NCBI GenBank assembly: GCA_014529385.2
Contig: CM043958.1
Location: forward strand, 122,978,817 to 123,042,816
Origin: Adiantum capillus-veneris
Lineage: Eukaryota > Streptophyta > Polypodiopsida > Polypodiales > Pteridaceae
Length of the DNA stretch: 64,000 nucleotides
Direction: 5' to 3'
A program made the position numbers and the translations under genes. A model generated the notes under the pieces. That model worked only from the letters and a program-made list of their open reading frames with translations. It was not told where the DNA came from and did not search any database. Numbering within the stretch: position 1 is the stretch's first letter; each line of letters starts with the position of its first letter. Below, piece after piece: positions 12,163-23,459 of this stretch.

Positions 12163-13215
12163 ATCTGGATGTGCGGAGCATCGGAGTGTAGTGACTTTGG
12201 GAGAAATGAGAATTCCTTAGAGAGGGTCTTAGAAGATGATGCTTACATAAGAGAACCTTTTCCAGAAGAGGCGTTAGAACCGCTAGAGTGGACTCAGATA
12301 TTGGCTACCTTGGATGTCTGTGTTAATGAGACCACACCAACAAAATTTTGCGATGAGAATGGGTATGACATAGTCCCCTACCACATGCTAAGGGTTTTGG
12401 GTGAGAGAGATGAAGAATCTGAGTATGAGTTCGAAGCAGGGTTATCAGCTATGGGGATAGCACAAAACCAGACACCTAGCCTGAATACTGGTCATATAGA
12501 AATAGGTGCTCTTTGCGATCAGTGTGCGATAACACACTTGATTACAAACTATCCAACTCGAATGCATAGTACAAAGGAGGAGCCGCAATTCAACGAAGCA
12601 AAGTTGCAAGAAGAAGGGCTAAGATCCAAAGAAGATGCTTCAGGTCCAGCGTCTACAAACGAGCAATATGAAGACTTGGAATCAATCAAAGAAGAGGTGC
12701 AGCAAGTGACAGGAAGTTCAAACACTATTGGTGACATTTCAATAGGAGCTGAAGTCGAGGAAGAAGAGCCTATGACTCTATAGGAACCAAATGCTGATTT
12801 TGTCTCTCCAAAAGACATATCAGAGGAAATGGTGGTCAAGGAGGAGCTAGAACACACAGATGAACTCACAAGTGTGAACAATGAAGAAGAAGAAGACGAC
12901 AAGGAGTCGAGGCCAAAGATTTCTCAAGTCACTCAAGAGAACACAGGAAATCTAGTACCAAAGAAGATCAACTTTTTGATATGTGCACAAGACGGAGTCA
13001 AGATGAATTTTATGGCAGAAATTGATACAAATTCCACGACTAATGTCATGTCATATGGCATGTGGTTACTTCTAGGTAAGCCAAAGCTTTATGATATTCA
13101 GATAAAGGTAAATCTCTCACCTTAAGTGGATGTTATAAGTATGGGGATTGGAGAAGCTACTCTCCAACTACACTCACAGAATGTCAAAGAAAAATTCTTG
13201 GTGGTAGATTCTTGA
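12163..13215 (+). pseudogene. G2 unusual middle region with second, degenerate retropepsin-like domain
   Basis: Frame 1 again. CDQCAITHLITNYPT near 12520 repeats the CNECAITHMILDC knuckle seen 2.2 kb earlier, with its last Cys changed. A very acidic stretch follows. Then INFLICAQDGVKMNFMAEID, with NSTTNVMSYGMWLLLGKP, at about 12966-13090 has the shape of a retropepsin N-terminal half, but its active site reads DTN where D[ST]G is needed. In-frame stops are TAG at 12781, TAA at 13123 and TGA at 13214-13218. This looks like an internal duplication of the knuckle-protease block, one copy of which lost catalysis. Confidence 0.55.
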
Positions 13216-13218
13216 AAA

Positions 13219-14571
13219 ATGGGAACACACTTGATTTTTTCCAAGCCATGGGCACAAGTCTGTGAAGACGAGCCTGAATCTTCAACAATGGTCATCATGA
13301 CAAGCTATCAAGTGGCAATAGAGGTCAAGCCTACAACAGTTCAAAGATTCTTGGCTATTAAAAAAGGCAAAGCTAAAGTAAGCCCACAGTCTCTAGCCCA
13401 GCCAATGCAAGTGCAAGACAAAGCCTCTACCTCAAAATCCAAACCATCAACAAAACAATGGAAACCCAAGAAAAAAGTCAATCAACCAAAGTTTCCATCG
13501 CCCAAAAGTCTCTAAAGGAAGTCAAAACAGGTCAACCAAGTGCTAGTATCCAAAGCACAGATTAAAGTTAATGATCCAATTTGGATACAATCACAAGAAC
13601 AACCTCAACAAGCAAAGGTAACAGGATGGATCACATCAAGCGAGTCAATTATTGCACAAGGCTACAAGAAAGGAAATTCAGATGTTTGGGTCAACAAGCC
13701 CAAGATAACAGCCTGGCGATTTCCATCCCATGAAAACCACTCAGTCAGGAATCAACAAAGCCGTCAACGTCAATCACATAACTCAACCAGGAGAAAGGAT
13801 AGATACAAAAAACAAAAGAGAAGGTCTTCCAATGGAAAAACCATACGACAAGTATGGGTAATGAAATCATAATTCTACCAGACTACCCAACAAACTCAAG
13901 TGAAGATCACCTCCAAGCAAGTCCAAAGATTCATTCCAGTCAAGTTACTCAAAGCACAAGGATTCTATGAGGGTAACTTTCAAATCTGGTTACCTAAGGT
14001 AGTAGCTTATCAAGGAATCACCTAGAAAAAGCAAAAAACATTAAAAAATGAAGAGCAGCCACCCGCTACACCCAAGAGTACTACAACCTATAGATGGATC
14101 CCTCGTCAATTACTACAAGAGCAAGGCCTTTACAAAAGTAACAGCCATATTTGGAAATTAAAGACAAGGTACCATCAAGTCAAAGAAGAAACAAGGCAAG
14201 TGGAAAAGGAGATCACACCGGGCCCAAGAACAATGTGGGTTCCAAAATCCACGATTGAGGCTCAACAACAAGAAAGATACACAACTCCTTTACAACCTCT
14301 TAGCAACAAAAAGAAAGCAACGGTAAATGCGGAGGTCACAGTTTTGAAGAACACTATCTGGAAGAAGAAGACTTCATCAACCATTGCTTCAACATCAATA
14401 CCTGTCTCATCAAGCGACCACAATTTGCTACCAAGGAATGAAGAGCAGATATATGCCAATGTATTGGACAACATGGCATCTCAAACAGAAACTAACGAGA
14501 AATGCCTAAACATCAAAAGCATATGGAATTGGATTTCAGGCCATGATCAGGTAAGTCCAAGTCGCCATTAA
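13219..14571 (+). pseudogene. G2 C-terminal region with W-IP-QG-Y-N-W repeats, function unknown
   Basis: Basic, glutamine- and lysine-rich coding in frame 1, with stops at 13513, 13870 and 14023 and the last at 14569. Three or four copies of a 35-40 residue unit are visible: AQGYKKGNSDVW near 13650, IPVKLLKAQGFYEGNFQIW near 13945, and RWIPRQLLQEQGLYKSNSHI near 14090, with a weaker WVPKSTIEAQQQ near 14238. Consensus is W-I-P-x2-L-L-x2-Q-G-x-Y-x2-N-x2-I-W. I do not recognise it. It occupies the place where pol would be expected. Confidence 0.55.
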
Positions 14572-15794
14572 ACTTACATGGCATAAGAGTCTAGAGTCGG
14601 GCAGCTAAGCCACTAAATGAGCGAAGTGTCAGACCCAAGCTTCAAGTTAATATTTTTCTGTGGTCTATGAGTCTAGCTAATAGGTATAAGCTCAAGCTGG
14701 AGAGTTGAGCATACATAAAGACATGTCGCTCCTGCTAGAAGAGGTGAGCATAAGAGTCAAAGTCCATATAATATATAAGGTGGAGAAGGCGGAGTAGTCC
14801 AAAAAAAAAAAAAAAAACACTCACACACTTGACACAGTGAGGAAGAGTGGAGAAACCTCGACAACAAAAACCCTTCTGTGAGTAGTGAAAGCTTTTGAAG
14901 CACTCATGCTATACGTTTTTCTCGCTACACTAACTCCATGAAGAACCCATCAATACTCTTCTCTCGCACCGCATCTTGTTTAACATGCATAACTCTGTGC
15001 AAGCATATAGATGTCCCATCATTGGACATATGCATTAGGCACTCTTTTTTATTCCACCCATGCACTTACACAAACAAATGACGATGACCAAGCGGAAACA
15101 GGTTTTATGAGCCTTTGCTCAACAACAATGACTCTGACGTCAAGCTCACTAACACTTATCCATGTATATCAAGTCCATACTAGTAGCCATAGGGCCATAT
15201 GTACTTTAACTCAGCATAACTCTATAACATGAGAACCTAAGTACATATAGCCTCGCATTGAATTATGACTAAATACATTTTTTCCCACTGGGTTTTTCCC
15301 TTTAGTCTTATCCGGTGTCTAAGACCTTCATTGTATATACGCTACATTTACTTTTACTCTTTTATTTTTTTATAACAACAAAAACAAGAAGAACCACGAT
15401 ATCCCCACACTACTAATTGCAAATTTACTGACAAGTCAAAAGGGAGAGGCCAAAAAACAGTTTGATAGAGCTTCAAGTCAACTTACAGGTACGACTTCTA
15501 GATAACAACCACAGGAAAAGCAAACTAGAGCTACAATGACAACGATCTGTTGCACCAACTAGTCGATACAACCTCATGCAATTCAAGATACAACAACTAA
15601 TCGGAGGGGGAGAGTTCCAGGCTTCAGATACACTACAGGTACAACTTCAAGGTATCTTTAACATCACACAAAGCAACCAACTCCAGAAGAGGCTGCCACA
15701 ACAACTTCAACCAACACCAAGACATCAAGAACTCGTCAAGGCCAGCAAAGACATAGGGTCTTGTCGGGGACGACAAGAATTTGAAGGGGGAGAG
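14572..15794 (+). other. G2 3' non-coding region up to the PPT
   Basis: No open frame of note. It holds an A run at 14799-14815 and ends in the polypurine tract GAAGGGGGAGAG at 15783-15794, directly before the LTR. About 1.2 kb of non-coding DNA between coding and PPT is long for a simple element. Confidence 0.6.
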
Positions 15795-16864
15795 TGTTGA
15801 AAGGACGCCCTTTCAACAACGTTTCCATAAAGATTCCATTAAGATTCCTCAAAGATTCTATAAAGATTCCACATGAAGATGGTGATGAAGTAATAAAGAT
15901 GAAGATGGATGCTGCAACATGAAGATACGAGTTCATGGACGTCATCGAATATCCCGTTATTATTATTTTGAGCCATTACGGCCACTTTTGTAATGTTTAC
16001 GGGAACCTCATATTTTAAATTGGCACTTGTATTTTGGCCGCAGATGCTTGTATCATGAGTAAAGCCAACTCAGTTTCTTGTAATTAAGCTCTGTAGAAGC
16101 CTAGGGACAATTCAGGTCATTTGGCCGGACATTAGGTTTGAAGGCTTTGTATATAAGCTGAAACCTAAGGCTTTGTAAAGAACACATTATGTTATCTCAA
16201 TTAATATACACCCGTGGATTCTGCAGCACACATTAGTGAGCTTCACACACACACACCGCCGCGCACACTAATCACATTGCAGATATGGGAGTAGGAGCGT
16301 GTTAGCATCGAGGAGCTCTCTGCGTGGACGCAAGCAATGCAAGCCGAGGACCACATCGCGAGCTCGCCTACTACGAGCTATATTTGGTCGTAAGTACCTC
16401 AAACGACATCTGTTCTAAATGATCGAGTAGTCATTAGAATCAGGGCGAGAATATCTTCGTGTTGATGTCTTTGTAGATCAGTTCCGGACACTTTCGAAAT
16501 TACTGTTTTGAGTCTATCGTGCTAGCGATTAGAGGTCTTACAGTTATGGTTTTCAGGGTTTAGGTGTTTGGCCATATAGGATATGTCCTTGTGAGTCTTG
16601 CCCTCTGATTTCGAGTCATTCCGATATGATTTGAGATTGTTTCGAGCTTGTAGTGTTTTGTAGGATGCGTTGTCTGTTTCTTTGCTTTATGGTAGTGTTG
16701 TGGTAGGATTAGTGACTTTAGAGTGTTGTTCATGTCTAGCTCAGGGTTGACAACCCAGAGATTGCCTCCATGCCCTAGTCGGGTCAGCTACGTCCTCGGA
16801 TTGACAGTTTGTTGGTCTGTGTTCTCGCTGCGCTCCATCGTCCGTCGCGGCGTACCCGCTAACA
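15795..16864 (+). mobile_element. G2 3' LTR, 1070 bp
   Basis: Begins TGTTGAAAGG after a clean PPT and ends CGCTAACA at 16864. The first 24 bases form a perfect hairpin (10-base arms, 4-base loop). The last 120 bases (TGCCCTAGTCGGGTCAGCT, GGATTGACAGTTTG) resemble the 3' ends of the G7 LTRs (TGCACTAGTCGAATCAGCT, GGATTGACAATTTA), placing G2 and G7 in one group. No 5' partner is in the window. Confidence 0.85.
16150..16157 (+). promoter_or_regulatory. TATA box in G2 LTR
   Basis: TATATAAG lies 355 bases into the LTR in a region that leads into the transcribed half. Position and sequence suit an LTR Pol II promoter. Confidence 0.5.
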
Positions 16865-18600
16865 CCTATAATGATGACTTGGATGAGTTGGATAGAATGG
16901 ATGAAGGTGTAAATGTGACACCACAACAAGCAAAATTGCCCGAGGGTGTTGTAGAAAGTGAAGGAACGGATAATGATGATGAATTCATCATGATTGCTTA
17001 TGCCAAACCTAGCTGTTTGCAGCTGATGAAGTAAGTGCTTTAGAGGAAACATTCAAGAGTGTGCAAGAGGCATTTATTAGGACTTACAATGGGTAGAATG
17101 TGCAAGACACCGGTGATGACAGCCCTCTCTTGGGTTTTGTAGACAAAGTGAAGCTGAAGAGGAAAGGTGGCCTAGAATAAAATTCAGAAGAGCCTGTAGA
17201 GGATGCTTGTGTTGCCCAGAATAGCACCCAGGATGATATAACCGACCTTACCAAAGGTGAAAAGAAAGCCACTTGCTCACATGCTTACAAGAATCTATGT
17301 TGAACATGTTCTCTATTGTGCCCAAATTTTGTAGTACTAGCAAGCTGCACATCTTATGGCATGTATCTATCTGAATCTTTATAATGGAGAAAATATTATA
17401 GGCATAATTATGTCTCTGTGCAATAGTTCAATAGTCTTCTATTGTCCTTTATGATGTTTTCATTCGATACCTTTATTGGCACAGGGAAAGAGAAACTAGA
17501 ATTAATTGCCTTGCATGATATGAATGTTGCCATTGCATTGAAAAAGATATGATAAAGGCATCTCACCAAGGCCAGACAGATAAGAAGAGAAAAAGATGAG
17601 ATTGAGAATCACCTAGACCGTTACCTTAAACAACATAGGAAATTTGATGAGTACTTGGAGTAAGTTATATTTTTTTTAGAGGTATCCGCCGTCTGACCCA
17701 ATTTGGGTGCCCAAGATATTGGTTGACAAGAAGCACACTCTAATTCTTGATTTGAATGGCATGCTGGTTAAAGTTGTAGAGTCAAATCATGGTGAAGTTC
17801 CCCCTAAATATGCAAGGGAAATGATAAAGTAATTTATGCAAAATAGGTGGTATGTATTTTATCGCAAAAACAGACACCAATTTATGGATTGGTGCCTCTA
17901 GTTTTTCCATGTCACATATGGAGCACCAACATTTAGCTAAAGTAAATGCAATATTAGATACAATATTGAAACTGCAATGGGCAAGGATGGCAGGTGTTTT
18001 TGCACATGAGCATTGTGGTAAGGTGCCTTGATTGATACGTAATAAGCATGTTTTCTTCAAGAGCTTGAGTATGTTTTGGAGGGGATTAACATAGTTCGGG
18101 CCCAAAAACACTCTAATCATTAATGATAGTAAGTACAAAGTGTGCTAGAACCCTGAAGGAAGTTGGCTTATTACTCCCAAGTTAGAGGACCAGATTGTTG
18201 AACAATGGAAACAATTTTTGGTAGACACTTTGGCTCCCTGGCTATTTTTGTGATTGCAATAGGAGGATCGTGTGTCATATACAACCAACAATGGGTTTGA
18301 TACTAGCCTAGATGTGTTTTCTTATGCAGTACTCATCAAGCTGGAAGCAGATATGCAAGCAAGCGATGAGGCCGAGTGGAGGGTAGACATCCATCGGAGA
18401 CAAAGGGAGGCTGACGAAGAAGTTGAAAGCCATGAGAGGGATATATTAGAGAAGCAGTAGCAATTTGAAGTAGAAAGGCCAATGTAGGAACTAGAGGCCC
18501 AACAAAGCCAAGAGCACAAGCACATTGGGCACTACAAGTTCAAGCGCCCTAGGTAGCACAAGCGTTTTGAAGAGTAGGAGACTCTTTGCATACTTGTAAA
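16865..18600 (+). pseudogene. FCP1/NIF-type HAD phosphatase-like pseudogene
   Basis: An acidic N-terminal part (16865-17285) and a coiled segment (17500-17660) precede an FCP1-like domain. Motif I is HTLILDLNGMLVKVV near 17732; the family has DLD or, in some plant members, DLNG. Next come WYVFYRKNRHQFMDWCL and FHVTYGAPT, then after a frameshift near 17930 VNAILDTILKLQWARMAGVF, and motif III NTLIINDSKYK followed by NPEGSWLITPK near 18107-18180 (normally DDS). A charged coiled-coil tail continues to 18460. Several stops and one shift make it dead. Intron-like stretches remain, for example one ending TTGGCACAG at 17484 and a 20-base GTAAGT...TTTTAG remnant at 17660-17679. So it was copied as DNA, not from mRNA. 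Family members dephosphorylate proteins such as the Pol II tail. Confidence 0.65.
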
Positions 18601-18839
18601 ATTATGTACTATGATGGAAAGTTGTAATATCATGATGAGGTTTCCTTTTCAATGTTCATATCTATTCTAACTTTCATTCCAGATGGTAATGTTTACAAAT
18701 TTTGTACTATTGTAATTTTTGGGGCCATACCTTGTGCTATGTTGGCATACTTTTTTGGTCTTGTAAACATTATAAGAATGCAATGGTAGCATATTTAGTG
18801 TTGCCTTTCACACTTAGTAAGCTAGTAACCCGAAGCAAT

Positions 18840-19330
18840 AAGCTAGTTGACTTATCCAATTTGCTGATAGTATAGATAGTTGTAAACATTGTGAATGGTA
18901 CTTTGCATGCTAGCTAGCATACACAGTTATGCTAGTCAGCGGACATGCTTTTGTGTATGTTAGTCAGCATACGTGCTTATTATGTTATGTATGCTAGTTA
19001 GAAGAGTCTGTATGCTAGTTAGGAGAGTCTGCATGTTAGTTGGAGAAGGGGGTATAGTGGCTATCATACTGTGTTTAGCTAGCATACCCAATTATGTTAT
19101 TTAATATACATGCTATATATGTTATGTATGCTATTTATCATAGTGGCTACTATGGTGGCCATCATACCCAGTTAACCTAGTAAATATACCCAATTATGCT
19201 AGCTAGCATACATGCTAGTTATTCTATGTATGCTTGTTAGCATAGTTTGTATGCTAGTTAGCATAGTGTGTATGCTGGATAGCATATTGTGTATGCTAGT
19301 TAGCATACCTAGTTACTAGGTGTTATAAAC
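18840..19330. repeat. Left array of TATGCTAGTTAGCATA motif (unit D1)
   Basis: Roughly a dozen full or partial copies of TATGCTAGTTAGCATA spaced 20-60 bases apart, such as GTATGCTAGTTAGCATA near 19250-19305. Each copy is nearly self-complementary (7-base arms, 2-base centre). The centre GT distinguishes this strand from the right-hand array, where the same strand shows AC. Confidence 0.75.
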
Positions 19331-19339
19331 ACCAAAACC

Positions 19340-20330
19340 ATGTATACACAATGTTCACAAGAGACACATAACCAACTTTATGATAAAACTAAATTATTTG
19401 CAGCAAGAAGTATATTGAAAATCCAGTGATTACAACTCAAAAGCTGAAGGGCATGCTATTAGAGATTGCTTCATAGCTTTCATGGTTGATTGTGTACACA
19501 TGCCTTCTCCTTGGGATGTGCTGCATAGGTATTTTCATACATTACACTAGATGTGAAAGTAGGTGGACGATGGGTTGCTTGTGGTCTATCTTGAAGGTGT
19601 ATTCATCCAATTGCTTGTAACACAATCCTTGCACAACATATGAGCCTACGTCAATTACATTGATACATTCATCATGGAGAATCGATGTATCCCTTCTCCA
19701 CCTTCTCCTTTGTTGTAACACACTGAACCAGGTAGAAATCCACATCATCGACGTTGGTTGAAGCATCTGAATTTATAGAAAAAGTGTCGCTAACCATAGA
19801 GCACTACTCAATAGATCATGATGACCTTCGTATGTGAAGTCATCATAGCAAACAAATTCCTATGTTGAGATTTCATCTGCTGGCTCAGAATCCGCCACAA
19901 CCTCATCAGGTAACGGCATTAGAATATGATAATCTCAAGCCTACACGTAAGATTTATTGATGCAATGATTTCACCTTTCATGCATTCATGCGTCACAAAA
20001 GCATACCAATTTTCTTGTTGCAAGGGCAATTGGATCATGTAAGTTGTGACCACGAAAAGCATACAGAGAGCGAGATTTTGCCACAATGGCACAATAGGCT
20101 TGGCTCCCTTGGATTGTGAGGCTGCACTATCAGACCACACTTATTTTTGCTTAGGAGTGGCACCCTCTTGTTGTAACCAATCACAGTGTTGCATGAAGCA
20201 ATGTTGCACAAACAATGTGTCATGCACCTTCTCATTTGATATGAAGAAGTGGATTGTTTTGACTACCTCCCCTGCATTGCGCTTGGGGTTTGGGGGAGGG
20301 GGGGCTCTACAATAAATAAATGCCTATAAT
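19340..20330 (-). pseudogene. Transposase-like pseudogene, C-terminal half (unit D1)
   Basis: On the minus strand, EVVKTIHFFISNEKVHDTLF (20268-20210), HCDWLQQEG and VWSDSAASQSKGAKP (about 20130-20090) follow each other in one frame with one stop. A VWSD-x-AAxQFK-type block after a HDTLFVQHC-type block occurs in uncharacterised transposon proteins of plants and animals that I know only as a pattern. Downstream (19400-19770), VIDVGSYVVQGLCYKQLDEY and IVHLLSHLV are coding-like pieces in shifted frames. The pieces lie between the two inverted motif arrays, which is why I place them in one unit. The assignment to a superfamily is open. Confidence 0.45.
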
Positions 20331-20339
20331 GTGGGCTCA

Positions 20340-20480
20340 ACAATAGGGATTATTAAATCCTATATTTTCTCACATTAACGTACAGAAATGTGTTGAAAAA
20401 TGATCTTGATACAGATGGAATAGGAAAATGGTCCTCTCTATTGGTGGAAAAATCACAAATAAGGCGGGCCCGAGGCCTTG
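20340..20480. repeat. Diverged third copy of the 24.1-kb MITE
   Basis: GGGATTATTAAATCCTATAT, TTTTCTCACATT, TACAGATGGAATAGGAAAA and AAAATCACAAATAAGG align in order with the MITE at 24106-24355 and 42932-43178. Ends are not clear. Confidence 0.45.
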
Positions 20481-20579
20481 TGGTAGTACGTTATGTGTAC
20501 AAAAATGGTTACCTAACTAGAGTGCCAATGCATTGACTGAATCTCATTTTTCTCCTTGAAGACATAATTTTTGGCAAAA

Positions 20580-21330
20580 TCAACAACTGAGACAACAACA
20601 TTATCCAAAAACCAAAGTAGAAAATATCTAAATTGTTGTCCTTGCCGTCAAGCTACATAGATAGAAGTGATGAAGAGCTTCTCCTTGGTCTTCAAGAGTT
20701 GCAAAAAATCCCAGCCCTGCATTTCTTTACGCAAAAGATATTATTGTTTCCATGCTTGTCTTTTGCTTCTACATATGAAAATACTCTCACAGTAATACTC
20801 TTATGTGGATTTGTTGTCTCCAAGCATCATAATTCTAACCTCTTGACTCCACATATCTTACAGTCTTCCATCAGGCATTCTCTTTTATGGAAAATTGCAT
20901 CTACTGGCTTTGGACAGGCAAGCGACTCCCACATTTGTGTGACACCTTTGAACGTGTGGTTTGAAGCCAAGCCACCCTTCCTAATGTTCTTGCCTATGGC
21001 ACAGATGCAGCATGAACATTTGCAACCCGCACCATGCAACCCAAGACACAAGGGCGCATTTGGTTTAGTGGGTCCTTTGAAAAAGACATCTGCACATGGT
21101 ATTCACAACATCATGTGTATGTATCCTTCAGCTTCCTCCAAAAAAATGGCTTCAACATCTCAAAAATTCTCATGCCAATCTTGCATCTGGATGTTTTTCT
21201 TTGAATCTGTGAAAGAGCTCAACCTGCAATATCAAAATTTGATCAGTATGTTTACTAGGATAAATGAATCCAAACACGAATATATTGATTGTTACCTTGG
21301 ACAGTTAACATGTCCATGAAAACAAATGAA
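20580..21330 (-). pseudogene. Transposase-like pseudogene, middle part with Cys-rich motif (unit D1)
   Basis: Minus-strand coding-like pieces: GPTKPNAPLCLGLHGAGCKC, SNHTFKGVTQMWESLACPK and FHKRECLMEDCKICGVKRLE (about 20890-20845), a C-x5-C-x2-C-G cluster that could bind zinc. The open plus-strand frame at 20633-21319 is most likely the shadow of this. Stops and shifts are frequent. Probably the same gene as the 20.1-kb VWSD block, further 5'. Confidence 0.4.
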
Positions 21331-21379
21331 GGTATTAAATAGCACATTCAACATCCTAGCATGCATGTAGCGTGGCGTG

Positions 21380-23340
21380 TTGACTACATATATGGTGTTT
21401 TCATTAGCATAATAGGTATGCTAGCATACTCAGTGTGCTAACAAGCATATGCAAATAGCATAGCATGTATTCTAACTTGTATACATTGTGTGCTAGCTAG
21501 CATGCAAGGTATGCTAACTAGATCCTTAGGTATGCTAACCAGCATAGCACGGGCAAGGTTCTAATCAGCATGCCCAGGATGCTTAACAAGTATACTAGCT
21601 GTGCTAGTAAGCAATGATCAGTGGGTTGTTTAGCATATGAGGTATGCAAAACTACATAGAATGTATGCTAAGAAGAATAGAAAGCATGCGGCTAGCTACC
21701 GTGGACTAGGTTCTGACCAGCATACCCTGAATGCTAACAAGAATAATAAGTGTGGTGATTAGCATACCAATTATGCAGTTGATCATACCTGGCGTGGTAA
21801 GTAGAATACTAGGTCTGCTAACAAGCATAGAATGGGATAACCAACATACACATTATGCTAGTTACCATACTACTTTACACTGGCAACAACTCCCAACTCG
21901 TACTCGTCGTATCTTGTTGACCATGCATCCAATCAATGAACTTTCAAATATTTTTGGACCCACACCATGCCCACCACCTTATGAAACCTTGTGGAGGCCC
22001 AAAAAACACCATGCGGCACGTCTTTCAATATGGTCAGGTTGGCATAGACTCAACTCCCGTCAAATTTTGCAAATAGCCATAACTTACACCTTGGAGCTCT
22101 GATTAGCTATCCAAAAAGACCGAGAAGCTCCACACCTCACGCTCTACATGTGTATCTACCAAACCCAACTCTAACCACCCGTCCCTAGCTACCGAGTCTG
22201 TTGGGGATCTGCAAACCTTTCAACTTTGAAATTTGATATATTTCACAAACAACATACTCAGCATGCTAGTTTGCATACTAGGAACTCTAACTAGCATAAA
22301 CATTGTGTTGAATAGCATATGAAGCATGTTGGTGAGCATACTAGGTATGTTAAATAGCATAAATGGTGTTAAGTAGCATACATATTGTGTTAACTAGCAT
22401 ACTTTGTATGCTAGGTAGATTACTAAACATGCTAACTAGCATACTCATTATGCTAAAAATCATACCTAGCATAGTAGGAATGATAACTAGCATAAACCTT
22501 GTGTTAAACAACATTCTCAACATCCTAGTGAGCATACTAGGTATGCTAATTAGCATACATGATGTTAATTAACATACATATCGTGTTAAAAAACATACTC
22601 AACATGCTAGTGAGCATACTAGGTATGCTAACTAGCATAAAGGGTGTTAATTAGCATACATATTGTGTTAACCAACATACTCTATAAGATTACTAGGGTG
22701 TTAATTAGCATACATATTGTGTTAACTAGCATACTAGGTATGCTAGGCAGGTTACTAGGCATGCTAACTAGCATACCTACCATACTAGGAATGCTAACTA
22801 GCATAAACCTTGTGTTAAACATCATACACAGAATTCTAGTGATCATATTAGGTATGTTAACTAGCATAAAGGGTGTTAATTAGCATACGTATTGTTTTAA
22901 CTAACATACTCTGTAAGATTACTATGCACGCTGACTAGCATACTCATTATGCTAAACAACACACCAAGCGTACTAGGAATGCTAACTAGCATAAACCTTG
23001 TGTTAAATAACATACTCATAATGCTAGTGAGCATCCTAGGTATGTTAACTAGCATAAAGGGTGTTAATTAGCATATATATTGTGCTAACCGGCATACTAT
23101 GTATGCTAGGTAGATTACTAGGCATGCTAACTAGCATGCTAAACAACATAACCAACATATTAGGAATGCTAACTAACATAAAAACTATGTTAAATAGCAT
23201 GCTTAACAATATACTAGGTAGGTTAACTAGCATAACATATTGTGTTAACTAGCATACTTTGTATGCTAGGTAGATTACTAGGCATGCTAACTAGCATAAT
23301 CATGGCATGCTACCTATCTTACCTAGCGTGTTAATGAGCA
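21380..23340. repeat. Right array of TATGCTAACTAGCATA motif (unit D1)
   Basis: Several dozen copies of TATGCTAACTAGCATA and variants, the reverse complement of the left array's motif. It has higher-order structure: a longer block opening with TTGTGTTAACTAGCATAC recurs near 22385, 22716, 23076 and 23238. A unique insert of about 370 bases (21885-22255) interrupts it. The many open frames rich in MLxSI and LTSI on both strands are by-products of the repeat. Confidence 0.8.
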
Positions 23341-23459
23341 TTTTAAGTATTATGTACAATGTGGTTACTAATATCAGTCTACATATGATTATGCTACTAA
23401 TCAACATATACAAGTTATTATGCATAGAGATGCAATACATAGAATGCATAAGTTATGGC

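Noticed and set aside
17660-17679. A functional 20-base intron (GTAAGT...TTTTTAG)
   Set aside because: Too short to splice in plants; better read as a deleted intron remnant.
20633-21319. 228-codon open frame on the plus strand
   Set aside because: Composition and its place opposite the minus-strand Cys-motif coding suggest a shadow frame; no domain-like content.
22350-23252. Several hydrophobic 60-80 codon frames rich in MLxSI
   Set aside because: Produced by translating the TATGCTAACTAGCATA array; occur on both strands.
21380-23340. CRISPR-like array
   Set aside because: Units are variable, near-palindromic and unevenly spaced with no unique equal spacers; eukaryotic context; no cas genes.
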